NCBI GenBank assembly: GCA_028715095.1
Contig: JAQUSM010000044.1
Coordinates: 1-7,792, forward strand
DNA: 7,792 bases
Direction of reading: 5' to 3'
Source: Candidatus Omnitrophota bacterium
GTDB taxonomy: Bacteria > Omnitrophota > Gorgyraeia > Gygaellales > Profunditerraquicolaceae
Part shown: positions 1-5,712 of the stretch, one piece after another
Layout of the letters: each line of letters starts with the position of its first letter
Numbering within the stretch: the first letter of the stretch is position 1
The notes under the pieces: model-generated
Databases searched by the model: none
Told to the model about the DNA's origin: nothing
Seen by the model: the letters and a program-made list of their open reading frames with translations, nothing else
Translations under genes and position numbers: made by a program

Positions 1-1919
1 TTATTCTTGGAGGTAGTAAGGATTTTGCTCTGTTTGGAATTAATAGTGCCGGCAATCCCATCCAGGACCAGGCTGACGCCTTCTTTAGTTATAGAAAGCG
101 GGGTGGGCAGTTCATGAGAAACCATGGCGACAAAATCCGATTTTAATTGGTCCAGCTTCTCTAGCGCCGTATTTTTATGCTCCAATTCCTCCAGCATCAT
201 CTTGCGGTCGGTAACATCCTGCATCACACCCACTAACCCGGCAATCTTTCCATCCGGGCCCGGATAAGTGGATTTACTCAAGAGCATTATATGTTTTTCA
301 CCTCGCGCGTCCAGTATTTCAGACTCGTAAGTCTTGGAGCCTCCATTGGGCAGGCTGAAAAGTTCTGCGTCTATGCGGTAATTTATTTCCGCGGGCTGCT
401 GCGGGTTAATATCAAAGAAACTCTTGCCGATCACAGACTCTTTTGTCAATCCAAAGAATTGCGCAAAGGAAAAATTGCACCCTAAATATTTACCCTGAGT
501 GTCCTTATAGAAAACCGGGCTGGGAATATTATCAATCAAAGTCTGCAGGTGTTTTTGAGAAACAGCTATTTTCCCGGTAGAAGCCCGGTTAATCTGGTTA
601 ATAATAAAGAAAGCGGAAAATAAAATAAACATACAAAAACTGATAAAAATACCAACCAGCCGGAAGAGGAACATCTTCTGCTGCCAGGTCCTTGCGTCCA
701 TGTCCATACCGACTAAACCGGTTATTTCGTTGCTTCTTGAATCGATAACCGGGGAAAAGACGGAAATCCAACTGCCCCATCTATCGGCGTAAGCATCGAC
801 AATAAAGGCCTGGCGGCTTAAGAATTTATTCTTTAACTCCGGAGGCACCTCTGTATAAACCTGCCCCGGAGGAGAACTATTGGCAGATTGATCCGGCTCT
901 GAGTCCGCAAGAAAGATTATTTTCCCGTTAACAAAACGCATTAAATAAACAAATCTTAAATCGGAATTAACCTTGATTACCGCCTTAAGCTGTTCCTTGA
1001 GGCGTTCATAAGCGGGGGTGCCAATATCGGCGGACGAACCAGCCAACTCTGCCACGTTGCGGTAATTTATTGCAGCTGAAACAGTATTGGCCTTAGCAGA
1101 CAACTCACTGACATTTAAACGCTGTAAATAAACGCCGATGCCCTGCGTAATCAACCAGCCCAGAAATATCAGGATCAGATAAACTATCCCCAGCGACAAG
1201 ACCTGTTTTCTTTTCTTTTGGCCCGATTCAATTTTATCAGGCCCTTTTTGTATAAAATACCAGTATGCCAAGGTAGTAAAAGCAGCGCACATAGCTAAAA
1301 CGCAGCGCAGTAGTTGTATAGGAAAACCGGTAAGCCAGACAAAATTATCCTGGTCTAAAAAGGTAGTTTTAAGCAAAAACGGCGGGTTTGAAATTACAAG
1401 CTGGGTAAAAGAATATGCTCCGATAAAAAATCCCAAGGTAGCGATTAAACGCCTCTGGGTGCTTTTTAATCTTAAGGCATAAAGGACAAGGATGACCCCT
1501 GCGCTAAATGCGCTGACAAACCCCAGGAAATAACGACAGGTAAAATTAAACCCGCTGTTTCCGCCAAAATACCAGCCCAGGCAGACAAATAGCAGCCAGG
1601 GGACAAAAAACCACTGGCTCAAAGTTTTCCCTCTTAGCGTTAAATAACTCAACCGGCAGAACTCCGCCAGCAAGATAAACGACAACAGCATTACCAGCAG
1701 GCGCAGCAGGCTAAATATAGCAGTATCTCCGATGCTTATGGAAAATAAATCCAGCCATTCATTAATGGCATGGGTAAAACCGAACAATCCCAGCCACAAC
1801 CAGGGCAATTTTATTTCTTGGATTTTTACTAACAACAGGCAGGCGGCGGAAAAGATAAAGAAACTCATCCCATATATGAAGAAAATATAATCCATCTGGG
1901 GCCTAAAGAATTCCGCCAT
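1..1919 (-). CDS. Membrane sensor histidine kinase with PAS domain (C-terminus outside window)
   Basis: The frame is open from ATG 1919 to the window edge: 639 residues, no stop, no frameshift. An in-frame TAG at 1931-1929 makes this the first possible Met. Residues 11-222 hold about seven hydrophobic segments of no family I recognise. A further membrane segment (about 241-262) leads into a probably extracytoplasmic sensor region (about 262-410, with IIFLADSEP and DRWGSWISVFSP), then another membrane segment (about 416-440). A PAS/PAC domain follows (about 457-574, from LIDNIPSPVFYKD to GVMQDVTDRK). A short helical linker leads to a HisKA dimerisation domain with phospho-acceptor His602 in MVSHELPTPL. 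The HATPase domain must lie left of base 1. Known for the family: such proteins autophosphorylate His and pass phosphate to a response regulator. The ligand is unknown. Oddity: Pro605 stands where the H-box normally has Arg. The call as a histidine kinase is firm; the signal is not predictable. Confidence 0.93.
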   Translation of the reverse strand, partial: MAEFFRPQMDYIFFIYGMSFFIFSAACLLLVKIQEIKLPWLWLGLFGFTHAINEWLDLFSISIGDTAIFSLLRLLVMLLSFILLAEFCRLSYLTLRGKTLSQWFFVPWLLFVCLGWYFGGNSGFNFTCRYFLGFVSAFSAGVILVLYALRLKSTQRRLIATLGFFIGAYSFTQLVISNPPFLLKTTFLDQDNFVWLTGFPIQLLRCVLAMCAAFTTLAYWYFIQKGPDKIESGQKKRKQVLSLGIVYLILIFLGWLITQGIGVYLQRLNVSELSAKANTVSAAINYRNVAELAGSSADIGTPAYERLKEQLKAVIKVNSDLRFVYLMRFVNGKIIFLADSEPDQSANSSPPGQVYTEVPPELKNKFLSRQAFIVDAYADRWGSWISVFSPVIDSRSNEITGLVGMDMDARTWQQKMFLFRLVGIFISFCMFILFSAFFIINQINRASTGKIAVSQKHLQTLIDNIPSPVFYKDTQGKYLGCNFSFAQFFGLTKESVIGKSFFDINPQQPAEINYRIDAELFSLPNGGSKTYESEILDARGEKHIMLLSKSTYPGPDGKIAGLVGVMQDVTDRKMMLEELEHKNTALEKLDQLKSDFVAMVSHELPTPLSITKEGVSLVLDGIAGTINSKQSKILTTSKN

Positions 1920-1925
1920 AATATT

Positions 1926-1953
1926 ATTCTACCCTAATAATATTAAATATCAA
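1926..1953 (-). promoter_or_regulatory. Candidate sigma70-type promoter for the histidine kinase
   Basis: Read on the minus strand, TTGATA (1953-1948, five of six matches to the -35 consensus) and TAGAAT (1931-1926, five of six to the -10 consensus) are separated by 16 nt. The expected transcription start falls at about 1919-1920, on the kinase start codon itself, so the transcript would be almost leaderless. No good Shine-Dalgarno precedes the ATG, only AGGG too far upstream. This is a visual match in AT-rich DNA, so chance similarity is possible. Confidence 0.45.
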
Positions 1954-1990
1954 GACGCTTTACATAACTCATCGCCCCTCTTTGACTTAC

Positions 1991-2028
1991 AAAACAATTA
2001 CTATAATTCAACAAAAAATAATTGTTTT
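1991..2028 (-). terminator. AT-rich perfect hairpin after the cupin gene, possible terminator
   Basis: AAAACAATTA (1991-2000) and TAATTGTTTT (2019-2028) are exact 10-bp inverted repeats with an 18-nt loop. The hairpin starts about 5 nt past the cupin stop codon and lies between the operon end and the kinase promoter candidate, where a terminator would be expected. Against a strong intrinsic terminator: the stem has only two G-C pairs, the loop is large, and the only U-run is the last four bases of the stem. It might instead be a weak terminator, an mRNA 3' end stabiliser or a protein-binding site. Confidence 0.35.
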
Positions 2029-2032
2029 ATAA

Positions 2033-2365
2033 CTAAGAAGAAGTTATGTAAACGTATTTTAAAATACTTTTACCTGTGTTTTTGAGGTCGTGGTCGGTCT
2101 TAGGCGGGATATAAACAAAGCAGTTCTTTTTTACTTTAATTCTGGAGCGTTTTCCATACAACACCTGGGCCTGGCCTTCTAAAATAATCAAGGCCTCCTC
2201 TTTATTTTTAGTGTTATGCAGGCCAACCGATTCCTGGCTTTTTAAAGTTACGTATCCGGAGGCTAAACCATGCTGCTTACTTGATTCCCCAAATAAACGT
2301 AAGAATCTTTGCCTGCCTTTAAGGGGCGTACAAAAAACTTTTCCTGGGGAGCTATCTCTTTTCAT
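2033..2365 (-). CDS. Small single-domain cupin protein
   Basis: 110 residues. The start ATG 2365 lies one base after the cbiO stop, with a strong GAGGAG ribosome binding site at 2378-2373, 7 nt away and inside the end of cbiO. The open frame extends 39 codons further upstream, but that part only shadows the cbiO His-rich coding sequence. Cupin motif 1 is seen around residues 50-64 (His50, Thr52, Glu57, Gly64) and motif 2 around 87-96 (PPKTDHDLKN, with His92 and Asn96). Of the usual four metal ligands, His50, Glu57 and His92 are present, while the second His of HxH is Thr52. The fold is a cytosolic beta-barrel with no signal peptide. Function cannot be read from the fold. Tight coupling to a cbiQO-type transporter suggests metal sensing, buffering or substrate handling, but this is inference only. 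Confidence 0.85.
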   Translation of the reverse strand: MKRDSSPGKVFCTPLKGRQRFLRLFGESSKQHGLASGYVTLKSQESVGLHNTKNKEEALIILEGQAQVLYGKRSRIKVKKNCFVYIPPKTDHDLKNTGKSILKYVYITSS

Positions 2366-2366
2366 T

Positions 2367-3185
2367 TCAATGCTCCTCATCATGATGGTCCAAATGCACA
2401 TGCGGATGGATATGCATCTTATCTTTATGCCTGTGGCTGTGGATATGCACAAGGTTATTGGCGGTAAGCAAGGCCAAATCATTTAAAATATTATCCGCCG
2501 GTCCGGACTTAACTATTCTTTTATCCGCGCCAAAAACATAAACTGTATCCGAGATCTCCCCTACAATGTGCAGATCATGCGTAGAGGTGATAATGGTTTT
2601 CCCGGCAACATTCTCATCAAGAAGCAGGTCGATAATATGCCTTGTAGTTGACGGGTCAAGCCCGGCTGTCGGTTCATCCAGAATAATGATATCCGGTTCA
2701 ATAATTAAAGTGGAGGCTACGGCTACTTTGCGCTTCTCCCCTATGCTTAATTGGTTTGGCGACCTGTCCAGTAAATCCCGGATACCCAATATTGTTACGA
2801 ATCTTTCAAGGCGGCTTTGGATCTCGTTTTTCGCTACACCCAGCTGGAGCGGCCCAAAGATAATATCCTCTTTAACGCTCGGGCAGAACAACTGCACATC
2901 GGGATTCTGAAAAACAAACCCTACCTTACGCCTGAAATCAGCCGAGAATTCAATATCATTAAAACTTTTCTCATTTAACTCTTTACCGCAAAAATTCACC
3001 AGCCCCTTATCCGCAAAAATCAGGCCATCCAGCAAATGCAAAAGCGTGGACTTTCCTGAACCGTTTGCGCCGATAATGGAAATCTTCTCACCAGGCTTAA
3101 TATCAATATCCACTGCAGCCAAAGCCGGGAACCTGCCTAAATAAGAAAACCAGACATTTTTTAATGAAAAAACCGGATAATCCAT
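2367..3185 (-). CDS. cbiO: ECF-type cobalt/nickel transporter ATP-binding protein with His-rich C-terminal tail
   Basis: 272-residue ABC ATPase, probably the cytoplasmic energy-coupling subunit working with CbiQ encoded just upstream. Seen in order: Walker A GANGSGKST (39-47), Q-loop VFQNPDVQLF (Gln93), ABC signature LSIGE (146-150; usual form LSGGQ), Walker B IIILDEPT (166-173), D-loop GLDP and switch His203 in STHD. The NPDVQLF stretch is typical of the CbiO/EcfA group. The last 26 residues (247-272) contain 11 histidines in HIH, HPH and DHHDEEH patterns, a probable divalent-metal-binding tail. Start ATG 3185 is chosen because AGGAG lies at 3200-3196 (spacing 10) and the ATPase fold begins at once; 12 further upstream in-frame codons look non-native. 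It overlaps cbiQ by 25 nt and is followed after 1 nt by the cupin. Substrate Co2+ or Ni2+ is inferred from family and tail. Confidence 0.93.
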   Translation of the reverse strand: MDYPVFSLKNVWFSYLGRFPALAAVDIDIKPGEKISIIGANGSGKSTLLHLLDGLIFADKGLVNFCGKELNEKSFNDIEFSADFRRKVGFVFQNPDVQLFCPSVKEDIIFGPLQLGVAKNEIQSRLERFVTILGIRDLLDRSPNQLSIGEKRKVAVASTLIIEPDIIILDEPTAGLDPSTTRHIIDLLLDENVAGKTIITSTHDLHIVGEISDTVYVFGADKRIVKSGPADNILNDLALLTANNLVHIHSHRHKDKMHIHPHVHLDHHDEEH

Positions 3186-4003
3186 ATTAGTATCACTCCT
3201 GTAAATGCCAGCCACAGCCAATCCTTTAAGCGCGTGCGGAAATCATCCAATACATACGGCTGCCCGCTGTATCCCCGGGAAAGCATGGCTTTATATACAT
3301 CTTCATTTAACCGGCACGAACGCACCCAGAGAAAAGCGATATTCCAGCCGACTATTTGCTGGCCTCTTTTATAATGTACAACTGAACCCACCCTGCTCTT
3401 AATGGCTAGATACGTATTTTCGATTATTCCTATAAGAAGATAAATATAGCGGTAACAGACCCCAAGGGTCATCACAAAAACCTGGGGGATCCCAAAAATG
3501 CGCAGGACCTTTAACAAATCAAAATGCCGCGTAGTGATGCTTAATAAAACGGCAAAAGAAACCGCGGCGGCAACGCGCAAAACAAATAACAAGACAGTCA
3601 ATACCCCCGGCCGGGTAATTACCAGCGGAAAACCGGCGATTTTGAAACTGATCAATTCCGCCCCGGGAGTAAAATTACTGAATAAAGCAGGCAGCGCGAC
3701 AAATAACGAAAATAAGGGAATAAATACCCAGGTGCGCTTCAGGAAAAAACCCAGGCCGATTTTAGAGATGGCAGCCAGAAACAAACAAAATAAATAGAGG
3801 CAGAAAACAACTAAAATGTTTTTTGTCAGGAGCGTGGCGATAATCAACAAAACAAAGCTTAGTGTTTTTATCCTCTGGTCCAGGGATTGCATAAACCCGC
3901 GTTTTAAAGCATACTCCTCGGCAAATAAAGAGGTTTTAATAAACGATAAAACGCCCATCAGGGAATGTTCAATGAACCCGTTACTGGAGGATTTTTGTCT
4001 CAT
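3161..4003 (-). CDS. cbiQ: ECF-type cobalt/nickel transporter transmembrane protein CbiQ
   Basis: 280 residues with the hallmarks of the CbiQ/EcfT family, the membrane subunit that couples a substrate-binding component to the ATPases. The N-terminal part carries an EEYA...RGFMQSLDQRIK stretch like the family's LDPRxK entry. About five or six hydrophobic segments follow (TLSFVLLIIATLL, WVFIPLFSLFVALP, VLTVLLFVLRVAAAVSF, VFVMTLGVCYRYIYLL, and a final WLWLAFTGVILIWII). Two cytoplasmic coupling motifs of the A-x3-R-G type are visible: AIKSRV near residue 200, where Val replaces Gly, and AMLSRG near 239-244. The start ATG overlaps the lipA stop as ATGA with no good ribosome binding site of its own, implying translational coupling to lipA. 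The 3' end overlaps cbiO. No CbiM/CbiN S-component is in the window, so the substrate is assigned from family resemblance and the His-rich CbiO tail. Confidence 0.9.
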   Translation of the reverse strand: MRQKSSSNGFIEHSLMGVLSFIKTSLFAEEYALKRGFMQSLDQRIKTLSFVLLIIATLLTKNILVVFCLYLFCLFLAAISKIGLGFFLKRTWVFIPLFSLFVALPALFSNFTPGAELISFKIAGFPLVITRPGVLTVLLFVLRVAAAVSFAVLLSITTRHFDLLKVLRIFGIPQVFVMTLGVCYRYIYLLIGIIENTYLAIKSRVGSVVHYKRGQQIVGWNIAFLWVRSCRLNEDVYKAMLSRGYSGQPYVLDDFRTRLKDWLWLAFTGVILIWIIRFFH

Positions 4004-4842
4004 TGCATATATTCGTAAGCAGCATAAGAGCTGCGGACATACGGGCCGCTTTTTACAAAAGCAAACCCCCGCCTGATGGCTTCATCCTTATATTCTTGAA
4101 AGGCCTCAGGCCTGACATACTGCTGCACAGGAAAATGTTTATTACTCGGCGCAAGATACTGGCCTATACTCAACAACGAACAACCTGCTTTGATAAGGTC
4201 GCCAAAAACCGAGAAAACCTCATCTTTTTTTTCACCCAGTCCAAGCATGATCCCGGATTTAAGCGGTATTCCCGGAGCAATACGCTTTAACATGTTTAAT
4301 ACCTCCAGCGAACGCCGGTATTCTGCTCCTTGCGGCCGTATATCTTTATATAACCGCGGCACTGTTTCCATATTGTGGGCGATAATATCGGGGTTGGCTT
4401 GCGCAAGCGCGCCTAAAGACTTTTCATCAGCATTAAAATCCGGTATAAGCGTTTCGATTGAAACCTTCCTGGGTACAGAACGCAGGCGTAAAATAGTTTC
4501 CGCAAATACCGATGCGCCTCCGTCAATCAAGTCATCACGGGTAACACTGGTAATAACCACATGCTTTAACCCCATTTTCTGCACAGCCTCAACAATGCGC
4601 CTTGGCTCGTCAGCATCAGGAGCAAGCGGCCGGCCCTTAGCCACCCCGCAAAAACGGCAGCTGCGCGTGCAGATTGCCCCAAGAATAATGAATGTCGCCT
4701 GGCTTTTATTAAAACACTCCCCCATGTTCGGGCAGAGCGCCTCTTCGCAAACCGTATGCAGCCGCAGGTCTTTAAGTAAATTCTTTACCTGGCTGCAATC
4801 CCTAAGCGAAATCTTTTTATTCAGCCACTCCGGCTTCTTCAT
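4000..4842 (-). CDS. lipA: Lipoyl synthase (radical SAM)
   Basis: 280 residues from ATG 4842. It inserts two sulfur atoms into protein-bound octanoyl chains, giving the lipoyl cofactor; here GcvH is the obvious target. Both iron-sulfur sites are complete: the auxiliary cluster C-x4-C-x5-C (Cys32, Cys37, Cys43) and the radical SAM C-x3-C-x2-C (Cys58, Cys62, Cys65 in CTRSCRFC). The C-terminal RSSY motif, whose Ser ligates the auxiliary cluster, is at 270-273. Length is normal for the family. The start is not certain: the frame also has ATG at 4878, 12 codons upstream, but neither has a strong ribosome binding site. ATG 4842 is preferred because family similarity begins with MKKPEWL, and the extra codons cover a tandem duplication. 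It ends in an ATGA overlap with cbiQ and lies 137 nt after the lipM-like gene, the largest gap in this gene run. Confidence 0.95.
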   Translation of the reverse strand: MKKPEWLNKKISLRDCSQVKNLLKDLRLHTVCEEALCPNMGECFNKSQATFIILGAICTRSCRFCGVAKGRPLAPDADEPRRIVEAVQKMGLKHVVITSVTRDDLIDGGASVFAETILRLRSVPRKVSIETLIPDFNADEKSLGALAQANPDIIAHNMETVPRLYKDIRPQGAEYRRSLEVLNMLKRIAPGIPLKSGIMLGLGEKKDEVFSVFGDLIKAGCSLLSIGQYLAPSNKHFPVQQYVRPEAFQEYKDEAIRRGFAFVKSGPYVRSSYAAYEYMQ

Positions 4843-4860
4843 CTCTGTAGATCTCTGTAG
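4841..4860. repeat. Exact 10-bp tandem duplication at the lipA start
   Basis: ATCTCTGTAG occurs twice in a row at 4841-4850 and 4851-4860. In lipA orientation the units read CTACAGAGAT, and the chosen lipA ATG (4842-4840) begins with the last two bases of the repeat. The duplication therefore forms the translation initiation region, supplying two AGAGA purine stretches as weak Shine-Dalgarno-like sequence. Confidence 0.85.
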
Positions 4861-4979
4861 ACAGTCTATATAATCCATTGCAATATAATCAGTTACAAAA
4901 CAAATCTTTCGTTCTTAATTCACCGCCCTATAAACATTATCAAAAGTATTTCTTGCATAAGTAGATGATACACATAGAA
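4843..4979 (-). other. Intergenic region between the lipM-like gene and lipA
   Basis: This 137-nt AT-rich gap is the only sizeable break in the gcvPA-to-cupin run. It contains the tandem duplication next to lipA and one arm of an 11-bp inverted repeat whose other arm lies in the end of the lipM-like gene. A GATAAT sequence (4941-4936, minus strand) resembles a -10 box but has no convincing -35 at 16-18 nt. TATATT and TATATA sequences nearer lipA also lack partners. An internal promoter is possible but not demonstrated; no terminator with a U-run was seen. Confidence 0.4.
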
Positions 4980-4998
4980 TTACATACACTGTCTACAG
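4855..4998. repeat. 11-bp inverted repeat flanking the lipM-lipA spacer
   Basis: CTGTAGACAGT at 4855-4865 is the exact reverse complement of ACTGTCTACAG at 4988-4998. With two mismatches the match extends to about 17 bp inward. Each arm is itself nearly palindromic (CTGT-AG-ACAG). The right arm lies inside the last codons of the lipM-like gene and the left arm just before lipA. It could be a pair of operator half-sites, a long-range stem or the ends of a small mobile element; no flanking target duplication was seen. Confidence 0.6.
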
Positions 4999-5705
4999 GC
5001 TATAAAAGAAACTCCATACACATGCGCCAAAGCGTCAACAAGTTTCTGCTCCAGGAACTGCCTCTCCGGCATAACTGCCAACTCTTCAGCCAATGCCGTG
5101 GCTCCCGAAGAAATGTTATCCGGCAACAGGCGTACATACCGGCGCAAAAACTGCCAATCAATACTAAGCGGAATAGAACCATGCTGGAATACAGCCTGGC
5201 GCCCGCGTTTCTGGGCGTTGCCTCCAATCTTTCTTCCGCCTATAACAATATCATATTTTTCATGCGAAGCGCTACATAATTGATGCGGCAGGCTCTTATT
5301 TTTAAAATCATCAGCTTCCAGCGCGAAAGAAGCATTTAAACCCAGGGATTTATAAAAATAAATCAGGAAAGCGCAAATCTGCCGGTAGGAGACAAAAACT
5401 TTTTTATCCTCGCCAATCTCTTCTTTGGAACAAACAAGGCTGTATGTGATCTCGCGATGATGGAAGAGTATGCCTCCTCCGGTAATTCTTTGCGCGATCT
5501 GCACGCCGTCACGCTGGCATAATTTCAGGTCGAGCTGGCTTTCAGGATTCTGCCCTATACCGTACGTAAATGAAGGCCCCTGCCATCCATATATCCGCAG
5601 CACCGGAATACCATCTTCTATATAGCGATGGAATATTTTCTCATCCAACGCCATATTATATTCGGCGCTTGCCGGCATTGAGCGGATAAGCCTGAATTCC
5701 TTCAT
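4980..5705 (-). CDS. lipM: LipM-like octanoyltransferase / lipoate-protein ligase family protein
   Basis: 241 residues of the biotin/lipoate ligase fold (BPL_LplA_LipB family). Such enzymes attach octanoate, or in ligases lipoate, to a lysine of carrier domains such as GcvH. Seen: the RITGGG loop (73-78) followed by HREITYSLV, and the core YDIVIGGRKIGGNAQKR (151-167) with the conserved Lys159. Cys144, seven residues before that core, sits where LipM and LipL octanoyltransferases carry their acyl-accepting cysteine. Together with lipA immediately downstream, this favours octanoyl transfer in de novo lipoylation over salvage ligation, although a ligase cannot be excluded. At 241 residues it is somewhat short for LipM (about 280), and no separate C-terminal ligase domain is present. 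Start ATG 5705 lies 7 nt after the gcvPB stop with only a weak purine-rich site; 45 upstream in-frame codons merely overlap gcvPB and are excluded. Confidence 0.82.
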   Translation of the reverse strand: MKEFRLIRSMPASAEYNMALDEKIFHRYIEDGIPVLRIYGWQGPSFTYGIGQNPESQLDLKLCQRDGVQIAQRITGGGILFHHREITYSLVCSKEEIGEDKKVFVSYRQICAFLIYFYKSLGLNASFALEADDFKNKSLPHQLCSASHEKYDIVIGGRKIGGNAQKRGRQAVFQHGSIPLSIDWQFLRRYVRLLPDNISSGATALAEELAVMPERQFLEQKLVDALAHVYGVSFIACRQCM

Positions 5706-5712
5706 GATTTTC

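Noticed and set aside
598..780. Small minus-strand open frame of 60 codons within the histidine kinase region
   Set aside because: It lies in a different frame inside an intact kinase coding sequence and has no family features.
1982..2007. Plus-strand TTGACT ... TATAAT promoter-like pair that would drive antisense transcription into the cupin gene
   Set aside because: Both boxes are good but the spacer is only 14 nt, the -10 lies in the loop of the hairpin, and no plus-strand gene follows.
2366..2482. 39-codon upstream extension of the cupin frame
   Set aside because: It overlaps the cbiO coding sequence for the conserved His-rich tail in another frame, has no cupin-like sequence, and a strong ribosome binding site sits at the inner ATG.
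4190..4873. 227-codon plus-strand open frame opposite lipA
   Set aside because: It is antisense to a fully supported lipA with all catalytic motifs and shows no recognisable domain; it is a codon-bias shadow.
4855..4998. Interpretation of the inverted repeat as the ends of a miniature transposable element
   Set aside because: No target-site duplication is visible at either flank and one arm is part of the lipM-like coding sequence; only the repeat itself is reported.
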